Positions 1 through 7,577 of a stretch of 14,562 bases of DNA are shown one piece after another. Position numbers and translations under genes: made by a program. The notes under the pieces were generated by a model. That model was given only the letters and a program-made list of their open reading frames with translations, made no database searches and was not told the origin of the DNA. Numbering within the stretch: the first letter of the stretch is position 1; the number at the start of each line of letters is the position of its first letter. Origin of the DNA: an uncultured Bdellovibrionales bacterium (lineage in GTDB: Bacteria; Bdellovibrionota; FAC87; UBA2466); NCBI GenBank assembly GCA_937903155.1, contig CALCZU010000126.1, positions 1-14,562 on the forward strand. The letters run 5' to 3'.

Positions 1-57
1 TGTGTGCTGAACTGGGAAGGTTGCCGCGGGTGCTGCGCACCCTCGCAATGACAGATC
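1..57 (-). repeat. dispersed intergenic repeat, CATTGCGAGG type (edge-truncated)
   Basis: Read on the minus strand, the segment begins CTGTCATTGCGAGG (plus 41-54), continues through a perfect hairpin (GGGTGC at 28-33 with GCACCC at 37-42) and ends in CGCGGCAACCTTCCC. This layout (GTCATTGCGAGG, short GC-rich hairpin, then CGCGGCAA-C-) is the one I know from dispersed palindromic elements seen between genes in many bacteria. A weaker plus-strand likeness, GAGGAGCG followed by AACAACGCG, sits at 93-110 and may be a decayed second copy. The element appears to run off the window edge. The family assignment rests on recognition, not on a search. Confidence 0.45.
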
Positions 58-155
58 TAATCTCGTTGCAAAAGGGTGCTTTTGTTATCGGTGAGGAGCG
101 TAACAACGCGTCGCTTTTGGTTCTTCCGGGTAACAAGGGTAAACTACTCGCATGA
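3..155 (+). CDS. possible C-terminal end of an upstream gene (partial, doubtful)
   Basis: A reading frame open from the window edge ends in a TGA that overlaps the ATG of the next gene as ATGA, as expected for a translationally coupled operon gene. The 50 residues have no motif I recognise and end in a GNKGKLLA tail. Against it, the first third lies inside a sequence that looks like an intergenic repeat, and an open frame this short can occur by chance. It could be the tail of another envelope-sugar gene or simply non-coding. I cannot assign a function. Confidence 0.3.
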   Translation, partial: CAELGRLPRVLRTLAMTDLISLQKGAFVIGEERNNASLLVLPGNKGKLLA

Positions 156-1138
156 AACAAAAGAAAATTTTGATCACCGGTGGGGCGGGTTTTATCGGCA
201 GTCATCTCGTAGATGCTTGCCTGAAACAAGGATATGAAGTCGTTGTCCTCGACGATTTCTCCCATGGGCGACTCGAGAATCTCGAAGCTCATAAAAACAA
301 TCCCCGGCTTGCGATTGTCAAAGTCGATATCTCGCAATTTGACTTGATTAAACATTCTTTCAACGGAGTGAATTGGGTTTTCCATCTGGCGTCTCGAGCC
401 GATGCGAATTTTTCTCTCCAGAATCCTCTGATTTATCACAAGGTAAATGTCGAAGGGACGGCAGCCGTCTTAGAAGCTTCGAGAGCAAAAGGCGTTCAAC
501 GCATTATTTATGCTGCCTCGTCGTCCTGCTACGGGATACCCGAGCGAGTTCCGACCTCTGAACTGACAGCGATTCTTCCCGAATCGCCGGACGCACTGAC
601 TCAGTATCAAGCAGAACAAAATATTCTTCACTGGGAGAGGATCTACGGAATCCCGGCTCTGTCTTTGAGAATTTTTAATGTCTATGGTCCCCGTGCGCGG
701 AGCCGCAAAACCTTCGGAGAAGTCTTCCAAGTGTTTCTGACTCAAAAACTCAATCACGAACCTTTTACGATTGCGGGTGATGGAACCCAGTCTCGTGACT
801 TCATCTACGTCGCAGATGTGGTAGATGCGCTCATGATGGCGGCCGAATCCGAACTTTCGGGCGAAGTTTTAAATGTCGGCAGCGGGCAATCGACCAGCAT
901 CAACACTTTGGTCAAACTTTTAGGCGGAGGAGCGACGACCCCAATCGCTCGCCACGCGAACGAAGCCGATAAAACTTGCGCCGATATTACAAAGATCAAA
1001 CAGCTCTTGGGTTGGAAACCCTCGACGAGTCTAGAAGACGGGGTGCAGAAGGTTCTGACGTCCATTTCAGACTGGAAATACTCGCCTCTGTGGACCCGTG
1101 AAAAAATCGAGCAAAGTCTTAAAAAACCGGAAGAATAA
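152..1138 (+). CDS. NAD-dependent nucleotide-sugar epimerase/dehydratase (extended SDR)
   Basis: A 328-residue cytoplasmic enzyme of the extended short-chain dehydrogenase family, the fold of GalE and related NDP-sugar epimerases. The NAD-binding glycine motif GGAGFIG is at residues 10-16, followed by the acidic VLDD near 32-35, the serine cluster AASSSCYG at 121-128, the FNVYGPR segment near 175-181 and RDFIYVAD at 215-222. The usual catalytic YxxxK is changed: Tyr152 is present, but the lysine position is Gln156 (TQYQAEQ). The C-terminus carries an extra tail with W-K-Y-S-P-L-W-T. The gene lies directly before kdsA in an LPS operon, so an NDP-sugar substrate is likely, but the sugar is unknown. 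The start ATG follows AAGGG at 135-139. It may have lost epimerase chemistry or use another base. Confidence 0.85.
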   Translation: MKQKKILITGGAGFIGSHLVDACLKQGYEVVVLDDFSHGRLENLEAHKNNPRLAIVKVDISQFDLIKHSFNGVNWVFHLASRADANFSLQNPLIYHKVNVEGTAAVLEASRAKGVQRIIYAASSSCYGIPERVPTSELTAILPESPDALTQYQAEQNILHWERIYGIPALSLRIFNVYGPRARSRKTFGEVFQVFLTQKLNHEPFTIAGDGTQSRDFIYVADVVDALMMAAESELSGEVLNVGSGQSTSINTLVKLLGGGATTPIARHANEADKTCADITKIKQLLGWKPSTSLEDGVQKVLTSISDWKYSPLWTREKIEQSLKKPEE

Positions 1139-1204
1139 TCACGAGTAAGCTGTTTTTGAAGGACAACTTGCCGTGGTACAGCATTCGACTTAGGATGGGC
1201 CCAA

Positions 1205-2035
1205 ATGACTAGTGTCGATAAGTGCCTTTCTCAAATTACTAATGCAGTGCATTATGATAATCCTTTTTGGATCACAGGTCCTTGTGTCATTGAAAACCGC
1301 GAGACCCTTGCGAAGATTGCTGAAACGGTAAAAAAGATTTCCGAAAAACATTCTATCTCGATCGTTTTTAAAGCGAGTTTTGATAAAGCCAATCGCACTT
1401 CGTTTGAAAGTTTTAGGGGACCTGGGGTTTACGAAGGCCTCAAAGAATTGGCTTGGGTTCGCGATACCTTTGAACTTCCCATTGTGACCGACGTCCACGA
1501 AACCTCTCAAGTGAAGGCAGTCGCTGAGGTCGTCGATATTTTGCAGATTCCTGCTTTTCTTTGCAGGCAGACGGATCTCATCGAAGCCTGCTGCAAAACC
1601 GGGAAGTTGGTCAATTTGAAAAAAGGGCAATTTGTCGCTCCTTCGAATGTCGGCCAACTCGTTTCTAAGTTGAAAAATTTTGGTGCAAAACACCACTGGA
1701 TTACCGAACGTGGAGTGACCTTCGGCTATCAACGTCTCGTGGTGGATTTCGCGGGTTTCCCCGAAATGATTTCTAAAGGCGCAAATTTAATTTTAGATGT
1801 GACCCATTCAGTTCAGCTTCCGGGTGGCGAAGGCAATCGGACTGGGGGAATTCGAGAGGCAATTCCTTTTTTAACCCGCGCGGGAGCGGCCGTCGGAGTT
1901 GCAGGATTTTTCGCGGAGACCCATCCCGATCCGTCTCAAGCTAAATCGGATGGGCCCAATGCTTGGCCACTTGCGGATCTTGAAAATTTAATCGTGAAGG
2001 CAAAACAAATTGCTGAGGTTACTCATGGAAAGTGA
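1205..2035 (+). CDS. kdsA: 3-deoxy-D-manno-octulosonate 8-phosphate synthase, metal-dependent class
   Basis: Condenses phosphoenolpyruvate with arabinose 5-phosphate to give Kdo-8-phosphate, the first committed step to the inner-core sugar Kdo, in the cytoplasm. The 276 residues show the family hallmarks: GPCVIEN at 25-31, KASFDKANRTS at 56-66, SFRGPG at 69-74, DVTHSVQLPGG at 198-208 and AETHPDP at 237-243. Cys27, His201, Glu238 and Asp249 are each 16 residues on from the four metal ligands of the Aquifex aeolicus enzyme (Cys11, His185, Glu222, Asp233). The metal-independent E. coli class has Asn in place of the Cys. The ATG follows AGGA at 1192-1195. The 3' end overlaps kdsD by 11 bp, and KdsD makes this enzyme's substrate. 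Confidence 0.97.
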   Translation: MTSVDKCLSQITNAVHYDNPFWITGPCVIENRETLAKIAETVKKISEKHSISIVFKASFDKANRTSFESFRGPGVYEGLKELAWVRDTFELPIVTDVHETSQVKAVAEVVDILQIPAFLCRQTDLIEACCKTGKLVNLKKGQFVAPSNVGQLVSKLKNFGAKHHWITERGVTFGYQRLVVDFAGFPEMISKGANLILDVTHSVQLPGGEGNRTGGIREAIPFLTRAGAAVGVAGFFAETHPDPSQAKSDGPNAWPLADLENLIVKAKQIAEVTHGK

Positions 2036-2990
2036 TCTCGTTTTAATCGGACGAAATACGTTACGAAAAGAAGCCGAAGCGCTTGCGGCTTACGTAAACT
2101 ATCTCGACGAAAATTTTTCAAAAGCATGCGAGATGATTTTTGCCTGCCAAGGCACGGTTGTTTTAACCGGCATGGGAAAATCAGGGCTCGTCGCTCGCAA
2201 ATGGTTTTCGACTTTCTTAAGCACCGGTACAAAAAGTTATTTTATTAATCCCGCCGAAGCGTCTCACGGAGATTTAGGAATCATTCGCCAAGGCGATATT
2301 TTAATTGCTCTCAGCTACAGCGGAGAAACCGCCGAACTCAGTTACGTATTAAGACATGCGAAAGAAATTGGCATTCCCGTGATCGCCGTCACCGGAAATT
2401 TAACGAGTAGCCTTTCTAAACAAGCAGCCTTAACACTCTCCGTTTATCTTTCGGAAGAAGCTTGTCCTTTGGGACTCGCTCCGACAACGTCCACTACTTT
2501 GATGATGGCGTTAGGGGATGCGGTTGCGACGGTCTTAATGCAACTGAGAGGATTTACAGAAAAAGATTTTGGACGCTTACACCCAGGAGGAAGCTTAGGA
2601 CGACGTCTCTACTTGCGAGTCGGAGAGCTCATGCATAAAGATGATGCGCTTCCCATGGTGTCTCCGGATGAGTCATTTGAAAAAGTATTACTCGTCATGA
2701 CTCAAAAGCGACTGGGAGTGGCAGTCGTTGTAAAAGACGAAAAAGTTTTGGGAATTATCACGGACGGAGATTTAAGACGCTATTTTCAATCTCAGAAATT
2801 TGGCAAAGATGCTAAGGCCATCGACTTGATGACCAAAAAACCAAAACATATTGCAGAAACTTCGCTCGCGGTTGAAGCGCGAGAAATGATGGAAGTAAAT
2901 CGCGTTCATCATCTTTTGGTTCAAAACGATCAGGGGAAACTCCTCGGAATTTTGCACCAAGATGATCTTCTCAAGAATAAGGTCGTGTGA
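2025..2990 (+). CDS. kdsD: arabinose-5-phosphate isomerase (KpsF/GutQ family)
   Basis: Interconverts ribulose 5-phosphate and arabinose 5-phosphate, feeding KdsA. The 321 residues hold an N-terminal SIS sugar-isomerase domain (about 30-190) and two C-terminal CBS domains (about 203-260 and 268-321). Motifs seen are GMGKSG at 49-54, SYSGET at 97-102, CPLGLAPTTSTT at 147-158 and HPGGSLG at 186-192. Lys52, Glu104, Glu145 and His186 line up at a constant offset of 7 with the active-site residues Lys59, Glu111, Glu152 and His193 of E. coli KdsD. I chose the ATG at 2025 because GAGG lies 6 bp ahead of it. An in-frame ATG at 2010 lies deeper inside kdsA and has no comparable site. The CBS pair may allow nucleotide control. 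Confidence 0.95.
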   Translation: MESDLVLIGRNTLRKEAEALAAYVNYLDENFSKACEMIFACQGTVVLTGMGKSGLVARKWFSTFLSTGTKSYFINPAEASHGDLGIIRQGDILIALSYSGETAELSYVLRHAKEIGIPVIAVTGNLTSSLSKQAALTLSVYLSEEACPLGLAPTTSTTLMMALGDAVATVLMQLRGFTEKDFGRLHPGGSLGRRLYLRVGELMHKDDALPMVSPDESFEKVLLVMTQKRLGVAVVVKDEKVLGIITDGDLRRYFQSQKFGKDAKAIDLMTKKPKHIAETSLAVEAREMMEVNRVHHLLVQNDQGKLLGILHQDDLLKNKVV

Positions 2991-3517
2991 TGAAGGCGGT
3001 ATTCTTAGACAGAGACGGAACCTTAGTCGAAGATCTCCACTACCCACGCGATCCCGAACAGATTCGCCTTTTGCCTGAAGTCATCGATGGTCTTAAACTC
3101 ATGCAAAAAAAAGGCTACACGCTTTTTGTGGTGAGCAATCAGTCTGGAGTAGGGCGGGGAATTATCCATGACTCCGAATTTAAAGCGGTTCACAATAAAA
3201 TTTGCGAACTCTTAAAAGAAAATGAAGTCGAGATTGCGGAATTTTCTTATTGTTTCCACCATCCCGATGATCACTGCAAATGCCGAAAACCTGAAATTGG
3301 CCTAGTCCCCAGAGAGTTTTCGGGACAGACCGTTAATTTTGCAGAAAGTTTCGTTGTCGGAGACAAAGAGTGCGACGTTCGATTGGGTGAGAACTTAGGC
3401 GTCAAAGAAAGCTTTTTGGTTTTGACCGGCAAGGGTGAAGCCGAAAGTAAAAAATTAAAAGATGAAAATATTAAGATCGTAACGACGCTTCTTCAGATGG
3501 CGAGGGAACTGCCTTGA
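2990..3517 (+). CDS. gmhB: D-glycero-D-manno-heptose 1,7-bisphosphate 7-phosphatase
   Basis: A HAD-family phosphatase that removes the 7-phosphate from heptose 1,7-bisphosphate on the route to NDP-heptose. The 175 residues open with FLDRDGTL, giving the nucleophile Asp7 and acid/base Asp9, followed by VVSNQSGVGRG at 47-57 (motif II). The zinc loop typical of GmhB is present as Cys88, His90, Cys96 and Cys98 just before RKP. VVGDKECD is the last acidic motif. Translation most likely begins at the ATG in TGATG, which overlaps the kdsD stop; a GTG one codon earlier is possible. The sequence alone does not show whether the alpha- or beta-anomer is used, so ADP- versus GDP-heptose cannot be read from this gene. 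Confidence 0.93.
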   Translation: MKAVFLDRDGTLVEDLHYPRDPEQIRLLPEVIDGLKLMQKKGYTLFVVSNQSGVGRGIIHDSEFKAVHNKICELLKENEVEIAEFSYCFHHPDDHCKCRKPEIGLVPREFSGQTVNFAESFVVGDKECDVRLGENLGVKESFLVLTGKGEAESKKLKDENIKIVTTLLQMARELP

Positions 3518-4305
3518 TGGTGTTCCAACTCAAAAATACGTTTTTGGAAGTTTACCGCTACCGCGAAGTGCTTTCGAATATTCTCTCGCAAGAACTCAAA
3601 GTGAAATACAAAAGGACATTCCTTGGGTATTTTTGGTCGCTTTTAAATCCTTTGATGCAGCTTTCGGTTTTGGCGTTAGTTTTTTCTCATATCGTGAACC
3701 GCGGGATCAAAGACTACAGCCTTTATCTTTTTTCGGGCCTCTTAGCGTGGAATTTTTTCCAAAGTTCGACCGTTTTGAGTGCGACTTGTCTTTTAGAAAA
3801 CGAAAATTTTATTAAAAAGATTTACCTGCCGAAAATCATTTTCCCTTTAAGCAAACTTTTGGTTCGAGCCGTCGATTTTGCATTTTCGTTTTTAGCTCTG
3901 GCGATTCTCGCAGCGGTGTTTGGCTATCAGTTTTCTTGGGTGATTGTGGCTTTGCCGTTGGCTACCCTTATCCTTTTTGCGTTTTCTTTAGGCGTCTCGC
4001 TGCTGGTGAGTGTAATGACCGTATATTTTAGAGACGTTCAATATCTGATGGGAGTGTTCTTACAACTTTTGTATTTTGCGACTCCCATCATGTATCCCGT
4101 CAACTTGCTTCCCGCGAAGTACGCGTACTACTTGGGACTTAATCCGATTTATCGAATTATTATTCTCTTTCAAAAACTCCTTCACGAAGGAGTTCTGCCA
4201 AGCCCAACGGATTGGTGGGTCGCAACCGTCGTCTCTGCGGGCACTTTGCTCGTGGGCCTTCTCTTTTTGGGCTCGAAGGACGAGGATTTGGTTTTTAGGA
4301 TGTGA
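3517..4305 (+). CDS. wzm: ABC-2 type polysaccharide/O-antigen export permease (Wzm-like)
   Basis: Inner-membrane permease of an ABC-2 transporter that moves lipid-linked polysaccharide across the membrane. The 262 residues show about six hydrophobic segments (near 43-62, 68-87, 115-135, 137-168, 173-192 and 233-250). The N-terminal amphipathic stretch contains ELKVKYKRTFLGYFWSLLNP, which is characteristic of this family. Translation starts at the ATG of a TGATG overlap with the gmhB stop, preceded by GAGGGA. An in-frame TTG one codon earlier is less likely. The ATPase gene begins 3 bp after its stop. The name reflects the family; O-antigen, capsule or another glycan could be the cargo. Confidence 0.93.
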   Translation: MVFQLKNTFLEVYRYREVLSNILSQELKVKYKRTFLGYFWSLLNPLMQLSVLALVFSHIVNRGIKDYSLYLFSGLLAWNFFQSSTVLSATCLLENENFIKKIYLPKIIFPLSKLLVRAVDFAFSFLALAILAAVFGYQFSWVIVALPLATLILFAFSLGVSLLVSVMTVYFRDVQYLMGVFLQLLYFATPIMYPVNLLPAKYAYYLGLNPIYRIIILFQKLLHEGVLPSPTDWWVATVVSAGTLLVGLLFLGSKDEDLVFRM

Positions 4306-4308
4306 ACT

Positions 4309-5106
4309 GTGGATGCGCTGATTGAACTCAACAATGTGTCAGTAAAGTTCAGAAAATACCACGGGCACGCCAGTGGTCTGAAAGAAGCGGCGATGCGGAT
4401 GTTCAGACCTCCGTCGTGGTACAAAAACCGTCCTCCCTCAAAATCGGATTTCTGGGGGTTAAAACACGTCAATTTAAATATCAAAGAAGGCGACCGACTT
4501 GGAATTATCGGACGCAATGGCGCGGGCAAAAGTACGCTTCTCAAAGTCATCAGTAAGATTTACAGACCGACTGAAGGAAGTGTTACCGTTCAGGGAAGAA
4601 TTGCGCCGCTCATCGAAATCGGTGCAGGTTTTAATCCTGAGCTCACAGGCCGTGAGAACGCGTACTTAAATGGCTCGATTTTAGGGATTTCGAAGAAGAG
4701 TATTCGCAGCCGCTTAGATTCGATTGTTCAATTCTCGGAGCTTGAAGAATTTATCGACATGCCCGTGAAATATTATTCGACTGGGATGCATTTACGATTG
4801 GCGTTTACCATCGCGACTGAAGTTCCGCCCGATATTCTCATCTTAGATGAACTTTATGCGGGAGGAGACGCGGTCTTTATTTCTAAGGCGAATCGTAGAC
4901 TCGAGAACTTTGTCGAAAATTCGAAGATCCTTATCCTCGTCGCCCATGATTTGGGTTACATCAAGCGTTTCTGCAATCGAGTGATCGTACTCGATCACGG
5001 AAAGATCAAAGCCGAGGGAACTCCCGATCAAATGGTCGAGCAGTACCTAGACTTTTGCAAAGGCAATCCTAATGCATTCGCTCCCGTAACTGAGGCGTCT
5101 CTGTGA
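4309..5106 (+). CDS. wzt: ABC transporter ATP-binding protein for polysaccharide export (Wzt-like, short form)
   Basis: Nucleotide-binding subunit that partners the preceding permease. The 265 residues contain Walker A GRNGAGKST (68-76), the YSTGM signature variant typical of polysaccharide exporters (156-160), Walker B DILILDE (175-181) and the H-loop AHD (His213). A segment of about 30 residues between the first strand and Walker A (roughly 18-48) is common in this subfamily. The protein ends soon after the ATPase core, so the C-terminal carbohydrate-binding domain of long Wzt proteins is absent. The start is GTG, with AGGA 8 bp upstream; the nearby ATG at 4313 is out of frame. The gene overlaps the next one by 4 bp (GTGA). 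Confidence 0.93.
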   Translation: MDALIELNNVSVKFRKYHGHASGLKEAAMRMFRPPSWYKNRPPSKSDFWGLKHVNLNIKEGDRLGIIGRNGAGKSTLLKVISKIYRPTEGSVTVQGRIAPLIEIGAGFNPELTGRENAYLNGSILGISKKSIRSRLDSIVQFSELEEFIDMPVKYYSTGMHLRLAFTIATEVPPDILILDELYAGGDAVFISKANRRLENFVENSKILILVAHDLGYIKRFCNRVIVLDHGKIKAEGTPDQMVEQYLDFCKGNPNAFAPVTEASL

Positions 5107-6866
5107 ATTCATTTTTCACAGACTATTCGTGGGCGACCTACGGCCGTAAAGAGTCTTCGAAAGAAATTTGGAAAAAATGCCAAGACGAAACGTCTCGCAT
5201 CCGACTTTTTAAAGAGGAAATTGTTTTCTCATGGGTCATGCCTGTCGCGGAAGAAACCGGTCCCGAATCTTTTTTAAAAACGTATGAGAGTTTAAAGAAT
5301 CAATCTTATCCGTTTTGGGAGTTGGTCGTTGTTTTTGATGAGGTCGACTTTGTCGATTCTCCTCTCATTTCGGAAATCACTCAGGTAAAAGACAAAAAAG
5401 TACGGATTATAAAATCCGAATCTCTTTTTTCGGATGCGGCTAAGAAAAATTTTGGCTTTATCAAAGCGGTTGGAAATTACGTCGGAGTTTTAAATTCTGG
5501 AGAAATCCTCAATCCGTCGCTTTTGTTTCATTTTGCGGTCGAGATTCAAAAAACGGCTTCAGATCTTCTTTATTGCAATGAAGTCATCGAGGAAGAGAAA
5601 TCAGAAAAGCTCTTTTCAAAACTCGAATACAGTTACTTAAGTCTTCTCAATCAGAATTACGTAGGGCGCTTGTGGGTATTAAGAAAAGAACTCATCCATT
5701 CTTTTGATGAGTCCTGTCCCGCGCTCCACGAGCATCTTTTTTTAATCCATTTGGCTCGGTTAAATTCGAATTGGCGTTTAGTTCCGATTTATGGCGTTCG
5801 GCGAATAGCGAATGAGAGTCCGAAAGTCTCGGATCATGAATACGGAAAACTTCTAGAGGGACTCAATGCGAGCGGGCTGACCTGCCACGTCCTCAAAAAT
5901 GAGACGGACTGGAATGTCCTTCCCGATGCGTCTGTCGCGGTCCAAGCAAAAGTCTCTGTTTTAGTTTGCTTTAAAGACAAAGCGGATTGGACTCAAAAAG
6001 CGCTTGAGAATTTCAAAAGATTTGCGGGAAATGTTCCTTTCGAAGCGATTCTGATTAATAACCAATCTAAGCCAAGCGAATTGCAAAAGCTAAAGGATTT
6101 TCTTTCTACTGCAGAAATTGCTCATACGTTAGTGGATTACACGCATCCTTTTAATTTCGGTCATATGCACAATTGGGCGATTGAAAATTACGCTAAGGGT
6201 GAATTTTTGTTTCTTCTCAACAACGATGTCTTTTTAAAAGACGAGGATCGTTTGAAAGAAATGTTGGGCTGGGTGGCGCTACCTTATGTAGGAACCGTCG
6301 GCTGTCTTCTCCGTTATCAGGACGGTCGAATTCAACATGCGGGACTCACGGCACATTTAGGAGGCGAAAGCCGTCTGGTGAGAATCGGAAATGAGCAAAA
6401 CGCTGAAGGCTTTTCTCATTGCACTCGTGAGGTTTTTGGAAATACGTTTGCGGCTTGTTTAATGAAGCGTTCGACCTATGAAAACTTAGGTGGGTTTCGC
6501 GAATTGGATTTGGCCAATGGTTTTGGAGACGTTGCTTTTAACTTAGAATGTCAAAAAGCAGGACTAAAAAATATCCACTTGGGCTATTTGGAAGGCGTGC
6601 ATCTTGAAAGCGCGTCGCGGGGCATGAATTATGAGTATTGGGAAGAATGTATTTTGGAGCGGGAGTACCCGGAACTGCTTCAGAAAATGGCCCGCTACGA
6701 TTTAGGTTTTAATCGAATGCCGCTGACTTCGAGTGCATTGCGTGATCTGAAAACTTACGCGAAAGGCAAAGCACGCAAGAGTCTGCCGTGGCTAAAGGAC
6801 TTGAAAAGTTCTTACATTCAATTCAAAATGGGAATGAGGCACTCCCAGAAGACAGCCGACCGTTAA
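5103..6866 (+). CDS. two-domain family 2 glycosyltransferase, N-terminal domain degenerate
   Basis: A 587-residue cytoplasmic glycosyltransferase, probably assembling the glycan exported by Wzm/Wzt. Two GT-A domains are visible. The C-terminal one (about 285-520) has SVLVCFKD, NFGHMHNWAIENYAKG, the metal-binding LNNDV (Asn373-Asn374-Asp375) and a late GFGDVAFNLECQKAG plus HLES, like rhamnosyltransferase-type GT2 enzymes. The N-terminal one (about 40-240) keeps the fold landmarks (WVMPV, NQSYPFWELVVV, LNQNYVG). Its acidic motifs look lost: the LDHDDLL segment of homologues reads LNSGEIL (130-136) and YSDED reads YCNEV (157-161). It may serve a structural or acceptor-binding role. The start is GTG overlapping the wzt stop, with GAGG upstream. 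Donor and acceptor are unknown. Confidence 0.88.
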   Translation: MNSFFTDYSWATYGRKESSKEIWKKCQDETSRIRLFKEEIVFSWVMPVAEETGPESFLKTYESLKNQSYPFWELVVVFDEVDFVDSPLISEITQVKDKKVRIIKSESLFSDAAKKNFGFIKAVGNYVGVLNSGEILNPSLLFHFAVEIQKTASDLLYCNEVIEEEKSEKLFSKLEYSYLSLLNQNYVGRLWVLRKELIHSFDESCPALHEHLFLIHLARLNSNWRLVPIYGVRRIANESPKVSDHEYGKLLEGLNASGLTCHVLKNETDWNVLPDASVAVQAKVSVLVCFKDKADWTQKALENFKRFAGNVPFEAILINNQSKPSELQKLKDFLSTAEIAHTLVDYTHPFNFGHMHNWAIENYAKGEFLFLLNNDVFLKDEDRLKEMLGWVALPYVGTVGCLLRYQDGRIQHAGLTAHLGGESRLVRIGNEQNAEGFSHCTREVFGNTFAACLMKRSTYENLGGFRELDLANGFGDVAFNLECQKAGLKNIHLGYLEGVHLESASRGMNYEYWEECILEREYPELLQKMARYDLGFNRMPLTSSALRDLKTYAKGKARKSLPWLKDLKSSYIQFKMGMRHSQKTADR

Positions 6867-6887
6867 ACACCGTAGAGCTTTACTCTT

Positions 6888-7475
6888 ATGATGGAAAAAT
6901 ACACAGAAATCTTAAAGAAAAATTTAGAAGGTTCGATTTCCGCAAAGCAAAAAATGCTTTTAAATGCCGAGCAATTGCGAAATTTCGGAGAAGTGGTTGA
7001 ACTCGTAGTGAACGCCTATAAAAACGGCGGACGACTTTATATTGCGGGCAATGGCGGATCTGCGGCCGATGCTCAGCACTTAGCTGCAGAATTTGTGAGT
7101 AAGCTTGCAAAACCGAGGAAGGCGCTTCCTGCGGAAGCACTGACGGTCGACACTTCGATTCTCACAGCGATTGGAAATGATTTTAGCTACGACGAAATTT
7201 TTGCGAGGCAAATCGAAGGGAAGATGAGGACCGGAGATGTTTTCTTAGGAATTACGACTTCAGGCAAATCAAAAAACATTGTGCGCGCTTTAGAACAATG
7301 TCGAGCGATGAAATTACCTTCGATTGTCTTCACAGGATTTACCGGTGGCGTCGTAAAAGATTTGGCAGATTTTTGCGTGATTGCAGACGGCAAAGAAACG
7401 AGCCAAATACAAGAAGTCCATATGGTTTTATACCATTCTCTATGCGGTGCAGTAGAGGGGGCGTTCTTCCCCTAG
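6888..7475 (+). CDS. gmhA: sedoheptulose 7-phosphate isomerase
   Basis: Converts sedoheptulose 7-phosphate to D-glycero-D-manno-heptose 7-phosphate, the first step of heptose synthesis for LPS. The 195 residues form a single SIS domain with AGNGGSAADAQHLAAE at 53-68 and TTSGKSKN in the middle. His64 and Glu68 match the E. coli zinc and catalytic positions (His61, Glu65). Gln175 and His183, in the IQEVH segment near the end, match Gln172 and His180. The gene follows the glycosyltransferase after 21 bp and is the last gene of the operon. The start could be either of two adjacent ATGs (6888 or 6891); no strong ribosome site separates them. It acts just before the kinase step that would supply GmhB's substrate. 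Confidence 0.95.
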   Translation: MMEKYTEILKKNLEGSISAKQKMLLNAEQLRNFGEVVELVVNAYKNGGRLYIAGNGGSAADAQHLAAEFVSKLAKPRKALPAEALTVDTSILTAIGNDFSYDEIFARQIEGKMRTGDVFLGITTSGKSKNIVRALEQCRAMKLPSIVFTGFTGGVVKDLADFCVIADGKETSQIQEVHMVLYHSLCGAVEGAFFP

Positions 7476-7577
7476 TGGCTTTCAGCGGACTCGTCTTCGA
7501 AGAAAGCTGATAACATTTGTCCCGACAGAGTTCTCAAATCACCCGTCCTCAGCTACAGCCTTGCTACACTAAGACCG

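Noticed and set aside
1168..1196. TTGCCG and TAGGAT with a 17-bp spacer ahead of kdsA, a possible sigma-70 promoter.
   Set aside because: Transcription would start about 3 bases before the kdsA ATG, leaving no ribosome site on the transcript.
1190..1732. A 180-codon minus-strand frame opposite kdsA.
   Set aside because: It lies wholly antisense to a gene with complete active-site motifs and has no recognisable features of its own.
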